Origin: Alkaliphilus oremlandii OhILAs
Lineage (GTDB): Bacteria > Bacillota > Clostridia > Peptostreptococcales > Natronincolaceae
Assembly (NCBI RefSeq): GCF_000018325.1
Contig: NC_009922.1
Location: 2,108,001-2,172,000, forward strand
Direction: 5' to 3'
Length of the DNA: 64,000 bases
Part shown: positions 53,438 through 62,978 of the stretch, piece by piece
Layout of the letters: the number at the start of each line of letters is the position of its first letter
Numbering within the stretch: the first letter of the stretch is position 1
Notes under the pieces: generated by a model
What the model saw: the letters and a program-made list of their open reading frames with translations, nothing else
What the model was told of the DNA's origin: nothing
Databases searched by the model: none
Translations under genes and position numbers: made by a program

Positions 53438-54901
53438 TCATTCCTCCAAGCCTTTTGGCAACTCATAATAGAACTTTAAATCACTTAACTCATATGTTCT
53501 TTCAAATTGTTCCATCTTATGGTTACTTTTAATTTTAGCTTTAAAAACTAAATCCTCATCAATGTATGATCTTAATACTATCCGCTCATTACCAAATCCA
53601 TAAACTGGTACAGTAACATAATCTAATATTTTTTTACTTTTTTCTTTATCGCTGTAAGTATTATCACTAAAAATAAATCTAGCGTCCATTGTATCTTCAA
53701 CAATACCAAATTCAAGTTGATTTTCTTTACTTGGAACAGTAGTATGACATTCCTGTACAGAGAAGAATGTATTATCACTTAATATTAATCCAACATCTTG
53801 ATTAAGCTTGAAACAACCAGGATATATACCCAAAGACGTAGCCCCTTCTGCAGCACTCCATTCAGGATCTTCTGGAAATTCAATATGTTGATTTATCCAT
53901 AGCTGTTCAATTTTTTCATGCAATACCCGTAAATTTGAGCTACCACCTACCATTAAAATACAATCTATTTCTTCCATGTTTAATTGAGCCGTACTTACAG
54001 CTTCTTCCAAAGTTCCAATTGCCCGTAGTACATACTTTTCAGTTAAAGCTGTGAACTGATCAAAATCAACATGAATATGTACACTTCCTAGTTCGCCATA
54101 TTTAAGTATACTAATATTTGTACTATCTTCATAAGAAAGCTCTTTTTTTGCTTTTTCAGCTTCTGTCAGAATTTTATCTTGATATTTAAGAGGCATTTCA
54201 TCAAATGATATATTTGATTTTTTTTTATTAGCTGCCTTACTATGTGCCCATCTAGCTAAAGCTTCATCTATATCATCTCCTCCAAGTTTCATTCCAGAGA
54301 CCGATAATTCCTTTATTGTATTGTTTTTAATTTCTACTACAGAAACATCTAAAGTTCCTCCACCCCAGTCAAATACAGCTATTTTCGAAAATTGTTTTAG
54401 ATGTTTATAATTTTCCAAAAGTGCAGCCGTGGATTCACTAATAAAACTTTTTATATTAATACCTGCTTCTTTAGCAGCTTTTCTAAGAGCTTGTCTCTTT
54501 TTAGATGAAAAACCTACAGGAACAGAGACCACAGCTTCTTTAACCTCACTTTGATACTTATTTCGTGCATTCTCTTTCAGGGCCATAAAAAGATGTCCCG
54601 CAACTATTTCAGGTGTCCATATTTTCCCTGCAATAGTCCATATCTTTTCTGTTCCTAAGTATGACTTTATAGACTTAATTATTTCGCAAGTTTCAGATAA
54701 TTCATTTTTTTCCTTCCACACATCTCTTCCGCAATAAACCTTACCCGTTAGTTTATCTATTGCTACTAACGATGGAAATGGACTTCCATATTCATCTCCA
54801 TACCTTATATTTTTTTTACCTTCATCACTTTTTAAAATTCCAGTCATGGCAGTATTTGTTGTGCCAAAATCAATGCCAAAATACTGTTTAATTCCTGACA
54901 T
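53438..54901 (-). CDS. Hsp70/DnaK-like ATPase
   Basis: 487 residues. The actin-like ATPase fold is complete: FGIDFGTTNTAMTG (phosphate 1), AVVSVPVGFSSKKRQALRKA, FISESTAALLENY, VFDWGGGTLDVSVVEI (phosphate 2) and ILMVGGSSNLRV (adenosine). It ends after a shortened beta domain (about 375-487) and lacks the long C-terminal lid of DnaK. It is therefore an Hsp70 relative with a short substrate part. It lies between the coiled-coil gene and the UvrD-like gene, with 4-12 bases in between, so it is co-expressed. Its role in defence is unknown. Confidence 0.85.
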   Translation of the reverse strand: MSGIKQYFGIDFGTTNTAMTGILKSDEGKKNIRYGDEYGSPFPSLVAIDKLTGKVYCGRDVWKEKNELSETCEIIKSIKSYLGTEKIWTIAGKIWTPEIVAGHLFMALKENARNKYQSEVKEAVVSVPVGFSSKKRQALRKAAKEAGINIKSFISESTAALLENYKHLKQFSKIAVFDWGGGTLDVSVVEIKNNTIKELSVSGMKLGGDDIDEALARWAHSKAANKKKSNISFDEMPLKYQDKILTEAEKAKKELSYEDSTNISILKYGELGSVHIHVDFDQFTALTEKYVLRAIGTLEEAVSTAQLNMEEIDCILMVGGSSNLRVLHEKIEQLWINQHIEFPEDPEWSAAEGATSLGIYPGCFKLNQDVGLILSDNTFFSVQECHTTVPSKENQLEFGIVEDTMDARFIFSDNTYSDKEKSKKILDYVTVPVYGFGNERIVLRSYIDEDLVFKAKIKSNHKMEQFERTYELSDLKFYYELPKGLEE

Positions 54902-54912
54902 ATTCTCACCTC

Positions 54913-56415
54913 TTATGATAGCTTAATTCCTTGTTTTTGTAGTTCTTTAAAAATTTCATCCATTTTAATTTTTAAAATTTCTCCCATATCCGGATCTATG
55001 AGCTCATTACGTACTTCCATAAAATCTTGATAAACATTACTTAGCTTACCTGCCAACTTATTTTTAAATTCTTGAAGCGAGTTATTATCTATCATGTTGT
55101 TAGTTTCATGTAATATTTTCATCTTGATCTTATACTCTTCTTCAAGCTTATTCTTCATTTCTAGATCTTGCTTCATCTTTGTAGCCTGGCTATTTAATGC
55201 TATATTTTTCATCTTTTCTTCATTAATTTCAGTTTTTAAAGAAGATACTGTTTTAATCAGTTCTGCATTCTGCATCTTTAGGTTATTATATTGACATTTA
55301 TAATTTTGATAATTTCCCTTAGTAGTTTCTATATCTTTTTCCATAGTTCTAAACTTTTCCTTAACTGCTCTTAAGCTCATATAAATGGAATCTATTTCTT
55401 TCATAGTATTTATATCTTCTTTACTAGTAAGCTTTTGACTATCAATTTGTTCATCTATATTTGATACAGAATCTGTAACTTCTACTTTTTGTAAATCTTG
55501 CTCTTGTTTATTACTTGTTTCATCTGATTCTTTGTTTTGAATAGATATTTGTTCTTTTTTACCTTCTTCTACTATATTTTCTTGGTCTTTGCTATCTTTT
55601 ATTACCTTCTTTTCTTCCTTAGTATCTGATAATATTTGTTCTTCTGCCTCTTTATCCTTATTTGCTATCTGATTTTTTTCTATTTTATATTGTCTCATTA
55701 ATGCCCCATCTTCTATAACAACTCTCTTAAATTCAGGAAGCCATGCTCTAATTTTATTAATCATTATATTTATTTGTTCAGTATTAACTGTAGTTGTATT
55801 ATTAAAGTTCATTAGCCAATATAATATAGATAATTGTTTTTTAGGAGATACATTTACTTTATCAGTTATATTTTGAAATGCCACATTACAAAAAATTTGT
55901 TCAATATTACAGAAATCGTTTTTGTCTATATTTTTACTTACTTTATAATTTTCAAAAAATCCTGTATCAACAGAATCAATAAATTCTCTAGACACATTTT
56001 CAATAATTTGACTATTTATACCACTTTTAGTTGTGTTCATAATTATGCGGCACACTTCAACTAATGCATCTTCAATTTCATCTTGCGAAAATTGTTCTTT
56101 ATAAAGCAATGCAACAAGGGCCATGCCTCGTTTTGTACTCATATTATTTCTGTTCTCTTTAAATAACTCGCTATTGAAAAACTTGCTTAATTGAACTTTT
56201 CTAGTTTCTCCATCTAATTTTTTTAAATATTTAGCAAATACACTCATTCCTACTTCTGGTGCAAAAGTCATTAAATAATTGTATAAATCACTGTGGTCGC
56301 TTTCTTCTAGATATATCTGTAAATATTTATATGCTTGTTGTGAATCACCCTTATTTAGCTTGTTCTTTAAACTCTGTTTATTGAATAGATCATTCAACTT
56401 TTGTATATATTCCAT
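54913..56415 (-). CDS. Coiled-coil protein, possible Hsp70 partner
   Basis: 500 residues. Residues 1-240 are a helical domain with short repeat-like helices (KYLQIYLEESDHSDLYNYLM, FAKYLKKLDGE). About 250-340 is a Glu/Lys/Gln-rich linker. About 345-450 is a strong coiled coil (MSLRAVKEKFRTMEKDIETT through VSSLKTEINEEK). The last 50 residues (FKNKLAGKLSNVYQDF, then GEILKIKMDEIFKELQKQGI) end in a helix-Gly-Ile pattern faintly like GrpE. I do not recognise a family. Its place next to the Hsp70-like gene makes it a candidate co-factor. Confidence 0.55.
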   Translation of the reverse strand: MEYIQKLNDLFNKQSLKNKLNKGDSQQAYKYLQIYLEESDHSDLYNYLMTFAPEVGMSVFAKYLKKLDGETRKVQLSKFFNSELFKENRNNMSTKRGMALVALLYKEQFSQDEIEDALVEVCRIIMNTTKSGINSQIIENVSREFIDSVDTGFFENYKVSKNIDKNDFCNIEQIFCNVAFQNITDKVNVSPKKQLSILYWLMNFNNTTTVNTEQINIMINKIRAWLPEFKRVVIEDGALMRQYKIEKNQIANKDKEAEEQILSDTKEEKKVIKDSKDQENIVEEGKKEQISIQNKESDETSNKQEQDLQKVEVTDSVSNIDEQIDSQKLTSKEDINTMKEIDSIYMSLRAVKEKFRTMEKDIETTKGNYQNYKCQYNNLKMQNAELIKTVSSLKTEINEEKMKNIALNSQATKMKQDLEMKNKLEEEYKIKMKILHETNNMIDNNSLQEFKNKLAGKLSNVYQDFMEVRNELIDPDMGEILKIKMDEIFKELQKQGIKLS

Positions 56416-56428
56416 GTATAAATTCCTC

Positions 56429-59400
56429 CTAATAAAAAGCTTTAAAAACTCTTTGTGTCTCTGGCGAAGCTGGGATAGTGTCCATTACTTTTTTAAGTTT
56501 TAACTTATAATCATTTCTATCTATACCTTGTATTTCACAAATGTTATATAATGCAAGTAACTCTATCCAAGTATAATTCTCCTCATCATTTTCTAAATCT
56601 GAGATATTAGTAACATAACTAAAAATTTTTTTCAGATTTATAAGCATATTAGCATCTTCTGTTAACAATGGAAGATTTTTAAGTAAAGAGTCAGGTGATT
56701 TATTATAATTACTAATTTGATTATAATTAATTAGCTTTTGATAATTATTAAAAATCTCTACTACGGATTCTAGGTCTTCTGATGGATGATAATTTATAAG
56801 CAACTCACTTAATGAACTAACTCTTACATTCTTTAAAAATAAAGTACAGGTAAGGATTGTCTTTAAATCTTTAATAATACCATCATCTATATTTATAACT
56901 TTATTTAATTGATCTATAACGTCATAAAGCCTGCCTTGTTGATACTTTTTCCAAGCTTCAGTTAGTAATTTCCCCTCTCTAGTTTTAATAATTCCACTTT
57001 TATATGTTCCAATATCACCATTAATTACGTCTTCTGTCCATTCTATTAGCCATTCTGGTAAATCCGCTTTTTGTGACAAAGCCTCATATGTTTCTTCTAT
57101 TTGCTTTTTCCATCTACTAAAACTAGGTATCCAAGTTAGCGTTTTATACTCTTCTAATAATGCTTGTCTATTTTCATAATCTGCTTTTTCAAGAATAATC
57201 CTTGCATCAATTACCCATTTCAAAGTCTTTCTTATACTATTTATTTTTGTATCTATTTTATCTAAAGATTCAAATGGTAGGGTTAAATTCACTATTTCAT
57301 CATAATCTAAGACTTTTATAATGTTAATAATTTCTTTAAATACTTTATTTTTATTAACAGAAGTAGGATAAGTATTAACTGGAATTTCTGAAACAAAAGA
57401 ATATAAAAGTCTTACCTGTTCTTCTGCATATTTATCTATTTCAGCTATATCATCTATATCATCATAAAGCTTATTAATAAAATTAAAATCATCTAGAAGC
57501 TTTGAATATGCAATAACCCCTTTATTAAATGTATAAATGTGCGTGCCCATTCTTACAGATAAACGACCTATATCAGTTCCTATGAATTGAAATAGATGGC
57601 TCATTCTTCGTGTCTGAACTGTATAAGACCCATTTTCATCTAGGCGAGTGTTTTCGCTTAATATATATAGTTGTTTATCTTTAGAAATGTATAAATTACA
57701 TATTTCATTTGGCTGTCCTTTTATTTCTATATAATCCCTATCTTTTATATTATTAGGATCTATATAGGTACTATCATCCTCATTCTTTATATTTATTTCA
57801 AGTCTATCTATTCTGTAGGTAAAGTCTATCTCTTTATTTTCAGTAATAATTTTACCCTTTAATATCTTTTCATAAGCTGGAATAACTCGATCAATAGGGT
57901 TTTCTAAAGATTTTTCTAAATTTGTAAATTTAATATATGGATTATTATTAATCGAAATCTTGATTTTCTTGTCTATTGCATATATTTTATCTGGCAACAA
58001 TATATTTGTTTTGGGGATTACGCAGAACTTATAAACTATTTCTTCATAATTTCTAGCATCGCTCTTACTTCTTTTAAGAGGATGTGCCCATAATTTTCCA
58101 CAATATGATTTTTTATTTTTTACTTCCGTTTTTAATTCTAAGAATGTGTTAAAATCCCAAATTCTTTTAGGGCCGTCTCCTAAATCATAAAGTAAAATAT
58201 AATCTCTATTTAATAATAATTCTTTGTTTTCAATCCCTAATTCAGGCAATTCATCAAAAAATATATCATACTCACTATCTAATACTTGTAAATCAGGATC
58301 TCTTTTCCAGTCAATATTTATCTGTAAATTTTGTGTAGATATTTCTTTTACAAGAACTTTATATATATAGAAAGTTTCATATTCAATTTGTATTTTCCCT
58401 AGAGTATCTATAATAGAAGATTCATCAAGCAGTTCTTTTTTCTTGCTTAACAAATAATACTTCCCCGATACCATAAATTGATTATCAGGTATATAACCAT
58501 ACTTTTCATGAAAATATACCACTGGAGTATTCTTGTAATCCCATCCATGAACTATCCATTTACCGCCAAATCGATAGTTATTTATTTCACCTATATATAA
58601 ACTTTTAAAATCTTTTGTTTCATTGAAATACATAATTCTTTCACCATTTGGTTTTTCAATGTAAACTTTCTGTTTCATATTAACAGGAAATTCAAAACTC
58701 TTGTTATATAATTTAAGATATATTTGCAATGACACGGCATCAAAACCTAAAATAGGCGTATTATTATCTGAAGTTTGATTTGATAAATTTTGCGGCAAAT
58801 TATAATATTTAAAAAATTCTTTCCAAAAGTCTATACCAAAACCTTTTAAGTTAATTATTTCATTATAGTTCAATAATCCGTTTTCAAGAAAATTTAGAAT
58901 CTTAGTTATATGTAACGTGTACTCCCATCCAGATTCATCCTTCAAAAAATCTTTTAAGTATCTATGGCAATAAAAAGTATCAATAATTGCTTTATATTTT
59001 TCAAATGATGTCTGCATTTCAATGTAATAAGACTCATTACCTAATACTTTCTGAATAACTTCAGCAAAATTCTTAATATGTTTTCTAGCTACACCTACTT
59101 GTTCTAATATTACTCCTACATATCTAAATGTACCTTCTCGTTTATATTTAATAAGCTTTTTTTCTTTTAACGCTTCTTCCAAGACCTCTCCAATGTCCAT
59201 TGCATTAACTGAATCATCTTTTATATTGAAAACGTCATAAAAATGCTTCCAGAAACCATCTTCATCATAATATTTATAGGCTAAATTAACAACTAATACT
59301 AAAAGGCTAAACTTAACTCTTTTATATGAACCATTTACAATGAAATCTCTCATATAGAAAATAATATTCTCTTCTTCTTCATCTGATAATATAATGTCAC

Positions 59401-59482
59401 TTACTAAATCACATATGTCGAGTTCTTTAGAGATTATTTTTTCATAGTCTAATAAATCCTTATGACTTCCTAATAATTTCAT
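56429..59482 (-). CDS. Large protein of unknown family, first gene of the defence operon
   Basis: 1017 residues. Residues 1-270 look mostly helical (KELDICDLVSDIILSDEEEE, AEVIQKVLGNESYYIEMQ). About 270-660 is rich in short beta strands and aromatic residues (PVVYFHEKYGYIPDN, KRIWDFNTF, WAHPLKRSKSDARN). About 690-1010 is helical again (IRKTLKWVIDARIILEKADY and so on). I do not find an ATPase, nuclease or membrane motif. The ATG follows a weak ribosome site. A good promoter lies 75-100 bases upstream. It is the leader gene of the operon. Confidence 0.5.
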   Translation of the reverse strand: MKLLGSHKDLLDYEKIISKELDICDLVSDIILSDEEEENIIFYMRDFIVNGSYKRVKFSLLVLVVNLAYKYYDEDGFWKHFYDVFNIKDDSVNAMDIGEVLEEALKEKKLIKYKREGTFRYVGVILEQVGVARKHIKNFAEVIQKVLGNESYYIEMQTSFEKYKAIIDTFYCHRYLKDFLKDESGWEYTLHITKILNFLENGLLNYNEIINLKGFGIDFWKEFFKYYNLPQNLSNQTSDNNTPILGFDAVSLQIYLKLYNKSFEFPVNMKQKVYIEKPNGERIMYFNETKDFKSLYIGEINNYRFGGKWIVHGWDYKNTPVVYFHEKYGYIPDNQFMVSGKYYLLSKKKELLDESSIIDTLGKIQIEYETFYIYKVLVKEISTQNLQINIDWKRDPDLQVLDSEYDIFFDELPELGIENKELLLNRDYILLYDLGDGPKRIWDFNTFLELKTEVKNKKSYCGKLWAHPLKRSKSDARNYEEIVYKFCVIPKTNILLPDKIYAIDKKIKISINNNPYIKFTNLEKSLENPIDRVIPAYEKILKGKIITENKEIDFTYRIDRLEINIKNEDDSTYIDPNNIKDRDYIEIKGQPNEICNLYISKDKQLYILSENTRLDENGSYTVQTRRMSHLFQFIGTDIGRLSVRMGTHIYTFNKGVIAYSKLLDDFNFINKLYDDIDDIAEIDKYAEEQVRLLYSFVSEIPVNTYPTSVNKNKVFKEIINIIKVLDYDEIVNLTLPFESLDKIDTKINSIRKTLKWVIDARIILEKADYENRQALLEEYKTLTWIPSFSRWKKQIEETYEALSQKADLPEWLIEWTEDVINGDIGTYKSGIIKTREGKLLTEAWKKYQQGRLYDVIDQLNKVINIDDGIIKDLKTILTCTLFLKNVRVSSLSELLINYHPSEDLESVVEIFNNYQKLINYNQISNYNKSPDSLLKNLPLLTEDANMLINLKKIFSYVTNISDLENDEENYTWIELLALYNICEIQGIDRNDYKLKLKKVMDTIPASPETQRVFKAFY

Positions 59483-59552
59483 TTTTACACCACACTTTTT
59501 AATAATAATTTGAATATCTAAATTATTATTTCGATAATCTACATTTTTCTCC

Positions 59553-59581
59553 TTTATAATTTATTCGACATTAATTGACAA
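59553..59581 (-). promoter_or_regulatory. Promoter of the defence operon
   Basis: TTGTCA, a 17-base spacer and TATAAA on the minus strand. It lies about 75-100 bases before the first gene. Just downstream is AAGGAGAAAAATGTAG, a ribosome site followed by a start and immediate stop. Confidence 0.7.
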
Positions 59582-59664
59582 GTTTATGTCTATACTTTAA
59601 ATTACACTATTTTACATGATAATTTTTTCAAGAAATACAGCACTAAGGTGCTAAATTCAGTATA

Positions 59665-59937
59665 TTGTTTTTTATCCTATGCCAACTTTCCAATAGATGC
59701 TTTAGCTATAAAAATAGTTTCAATTACGCTATCCTTGATACTGTAAAAAGTTTTGATAATCTAGAAGTCATAGGAGCAGTACAACATGATACTTCAATGT
59801 ATTATCTTCGTCCTGCCCTACAGGTAAAAGAGGTAGATCAGCCTCGGATTAGACTTCAAAGTGTTGAAATTTATTCTATAGTTTTAAAAAATCTTTGTTC
59901 AATTCAAGACTTCCTCCATAAAGACCCAGTAGCTTAA
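59665..59937 (+). pseudogene. Unrecognised coding remnant
   Basis: Up to 90 residues on the plus strand, with FDNLEVIGAVQHDTSMYYLR and PRIRLQSVEIYSIVLKNL. It has no clear ribosome site. The composition is protein-like, but I recognise no family. Its place between the defence operon promoter and a broken hicB gene suggests remains of an earlier insertion. It may equally be a spurious frame. Confidence 0.25.
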
Positions 59938-59983
59938 TTAAATTTATAAACTGGTGTTATTTTCATACAGATTAATTCATTAT

Positions 59984-60216
59984 CTATTTTGTAAATTCAA
60001 ACGTTTTTTTAACAGTCCTATTATCATAAAGCTTGCGGTATTGTAATGTATCACAACCTGCCAATGAAAGAAATTCATTATCTTGTACTTTAATTTTTAA
60101 TGGGTGTGAAGGTGTTGGTATATCTTCCTTATTTTCTTCCGTATTATACAGGGTTAAACACAGTACATCATTTGCAATAATCAATCCATCTCGAATATCA
60201 TCGCCTTGTGTAAATA
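59984..60216 (-). pseudogene. Broken HicB-type antitoxin gene
   Basis: Between a stop near 60217 and the TAA at 59984 the frame reads KIFTQGDDIRDGLIIANDVL, then EENKEDIPTPSHPLKIKV, then QYRKLYDNRTVKKTFEF. FTQGDD is the HicB N-terminal motif and YDNRTVKKT the start of its C-terminal DNA-binding part. Both ends are missing and no hicA toxin gene is nearby. It is a decayed toxin-antitoxin unit. Confidence 0.65.
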
Positions 60217-60230
60217 TTTTTTATACTGAA

Positions 60231-60273
60231 AATGACTGTCTCACAATGTATATTCATTCTAAGACAGTCATTT
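60231..60273 (-). terminator. Terminator of valS
   Basis: AAATGACTGTCT pairs with AGACAGTCATTT around a 19-base loop. It lies about 16 bases after the valS stop. Confidence 0.82.
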
Positions 60274-60288
60274 ATCAGTTTTCCTTAA

Positions 60289-62943
60289 TTATCCCCTATT
60301 TTTCAGTGATGCTAATCTTTCTACGACACCGTTTAGCATTTGCTCGTATTTCGCTTGCTTCTGCTTTTCTTCATTGATCAAATGCTCCGGTGCTTTGCTA
60401 ACGAAGCCCTCGTTGGACAGCTTGCCAACAACCCTCTTAATTTCTCCCTCTAGCTTTGCTTTTTCCTTTTCCAATCGTTCAATTTCCTTTTCAAAGTCAA
60501 TTAAATCATCTAAAGGTAAGAATAGCTCTGCACCTTGAATCACTGTAGATACAGCATCGGACGGAATTTGCTCTTTATTTGCTACAAGCTCTATTTCCGA
60601 AACACTTCCTAAAGTCATAAAGTACTTCTCATTTTCTAGTATGGTATTTGCAACCTGGCTATCTGTAGCTAAAACCATCAGCTTTGCTTTTCTAGAAGGA
60701 ATAACATTCATTTCAGCCCGAACATTACGGATACTCTTAATAGCAGTCATAATCAACTCCATCTTTGCTTCTGAATTCGCATCAATTTCCGTTGCGCTAA
60801 ATTCAGTCCAAGGTGCTACAATTACGCTGCCTTGTACCGTAGGTAAGTTCTGCCATATTTCTTCCGTTATAAACGGCATAAATGGATGTAATAGCTTTAA
60901 TATATTTTCTAATACGTATGTTAAAGTATATTGTGCCGCTCTTTTTGCTTCCGTGTCTTCTCCATATAATCTCGGTTTTACCAGTTCAATATACCAGTCA
61001 CAGTATTCACTCCAAATGAAGTCGTACAGCTTCTGTACCGCAATCCCTAGTTCAAATTTATCCATGTTTTCTGTCATTTCTTTTGCAACTTTATTCATTC
61101 TAGAGATAATCCATTTGTCAGCAATGGTAAAATTCGATTCTACACTGCTCTTCTCGATATGGTCTACCTCTAGATTCATTAGTACGAATCTTGTCGCATT
61201 CCATAGCTTATTTGCAAAGTTTCTACTAGATTCTAGCTTTTCCATATGGAAACGCATGTCATTTCCCGGGGAATTTCCCGTAACTAAAGTGAATCTTAAA
61301 GCATCGGCTCCGTATTGATCGATGATTTCTAGTGGGTCAATACCATTCCCTAAGGACTTACTCATTTTTCTGCCCTCTGCATCTCTTACAAGTCCATGGA
61401 GAAACACATGTTTGAATGGTACATTCTCCATGAACTCCAATCCTGAAAATGCCATACGAACTACCCAGAAGAAAATAATATCGTATCCTGTTACCAATAC
61501 ATCTGTAGGATAGAAATACTCTAATTCCTTTGTTGCTTCTGGCCAGCCTAATGTAGAGAAAGGCCATAGCGCTGAACTAAACCAGGTATCCAATACATCT
61601 TCATCTTGTTTAAAGTTGGTTGAATTACATTTCTCGCAAGTTGTAGGTGCCTCCTTGGCAACTACAATGTGACCGCAATCTTGGCAGTAATACGCTGGAA
61701 TACGATGTCCCCACCAAAGCTGTCTCGATATGCACCAGTCTCTTATGTTTTCTAGCCAATGTAAATATGTTTTTGTAAATCGATCTGGAATAAACTTAAT
61801 ATCCCCATTTTTTCCTGCATCGATAGCCGGTGCCGCAAGAGACTCCATTTTTACGAACCATTGGTCCGATGTAATTGGTTCTACTACCGTATCACATCTG
61901 TAGCATTGACCTACATTGTGGCTATGCTCCTTCACTTTAACGAGAAGTCCTGCTTCTTCCAGATCCTTTACAATAGCTTTTCTTGCTTCATATCTGGACA
62001 TCCCTGCATATTTGCCACCTTTTTCATTGATGCTCGCATCATCGTTCATCACATTGATTTGAGGAAGATTGTGTCTCAATCCTACTTCAAAGTCATTCGG
62101 ATCATGACATGGTGTAATTTTAACTGCACCTGTTCCAAATTCAGGGTCTACATATTCATCTGCTACAATTAAAATCTCCCTGTTCACTAGAGGAAGAATC
62201 GCATATTTGCCGATTAAATGCTGATATCTTTCATCCTCTGGATGTACAGCAATAGCAGTATCCCCAAGCATGGTCTCCGGTCTTGTGGTTGCAATTTCTA
62301 GAACTTCATCGCTATCCTTAATGGGGTAGCTGATATGCCAAAAATGTCCTACTTTTTCCTCATGTTCAACCTCTGCATCGGAAAGGGATGTTTTACAGTC
62401 TGGACACCAGTTGATGATACGATTTCCTCTGTAGATTAATCCTTTTTCATATAATTTAATAAATACTTCCGTTACCGCATTGCTCAACCCTTCGTCTAAA
62501 GTAAATCTTTCTCTAGACCAATCACAGGAATCGCCTAGTTTTTTCATTTGATCTACGATTCTTCCGCCGTATTCTTCTTTCCATTTCCACGCTCTCTCTA
62601 AGAAACCTTCTCTACCAACTTCTAATTTACTTAAGCCCTCTTCTGCCTTGATCTTTTCAACAACTTTTACTTCCGTTGCAATACTTGCATGATCGCTACC
62701 TGGTTGCCATAGTGTTTCGTACCCCTGCATTCTTTTCCAACGGATTAAAATATCCTGAAGCGTATGGTCTAAAGCATGACCCATGTGAAGCTGTCCCGTA
62801 ATATTCGGTGGCGGCAGAACAATACAGAACGGTTTTTTGTCTGGATTCACCTCTGCCTTAAAATAGTTATTCTTCATCCAATGTTCATATATTCTACCTT
62901 CAAATTCCTGAGGATTATAATTTTTTTCCAAATTATTTTCCAT
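60289..62943 (-). CDS. valS: Valyl-tRNA synthetase
   Basis: 884 residues. The class I motifs are HMGH (residues 53-56, within PPPNITGQLHMGHALDH) and KMSKSLGNG near 520. The editing domain has ATTRPETMLGDTA. The C-terminal tail from about 810 is a coiled coil (FEKEIERLEKEKAKLEGEIK). It charges tRNA-Val. The length is typical. Expression is likely set by the T-box leader upstream. It ends in its own terminator. Confidence 0.96.
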   Translation of the reverse strand: MENNLEKNYNPQEFEGRIYEHWMKNNYFKAEVNPDKKPFCIVLPPPNITGQLHMGHALDHTLQDILIRWKRMQGYETLWQPGSDHASIATEVKVVEKIKAEEGLSKLEVGREGFLERAWKWKEEYGGRIVDQMKKLGDSCDWSRERFTLDEGLSNAVTEVFIKLYEKGLIYRGNRIINWCPDCKTSLSDAEVEHEEKVGHFWHISYPIKDSDEVLEIATTRPETMLGDTAIAVHPEDERYQHLIGKYAILPLVNREILIVADEYVDPEFGTGAVKITPCHDPNDFEVGLRHNLPQINVMNDDASINEKGGKYAGMSRYEARKAIVKDLEEAGLLVKVKEHSHNVGQCYRCDTVVEPITSDQWFVKMESLAAPAIDAGKNGDIKFIPDRFTKTYLHWLENIRDWCISRQLWWGHRIPAYYCQDCGHIVVAKEAPTTCEKCNSTNFKQDEDVLDTWFSSALWPFSTLGWPEATKELEYFYPTDVLVTGYDIIFFWVVRMAFSGLEFMENVPFKHVFLHGLVRDAEGRKMSKSLGNGIDPLEIIDQYGADALRFTLVTGNSPGNDMRFHMEKLESSRNFANKLWNATRFVLMNLEVDHIEKSSVESNFTIADKWIISRMNKVAKEMTENMDKFELGIAVQKLYDFIWSEYCDWYIELVKPRLYGEDTEAKRAAQYTLTYVLENILKLLHPFMPFITEEIWQNLPTVQGSVIVAPWTEFSATEIDANSEAKMELIMTAIKSIRNVRAEMNVIPSRKAKLMVLATDSQVANTILENEKYFMTLGSVSEIELVANKEQIPSDAVSTVIQGAELFLPLDDLIDFEKEIERLEKEKAKLEGEIKRVVGKLSNEGFVSKAPEHLINEEKQKQAKYEQMLNGVVERLASLKNRG

Positions 62944-62978
62944 CGCTTACGCCTCCTAAAATTTATTTTTTAAATAAC

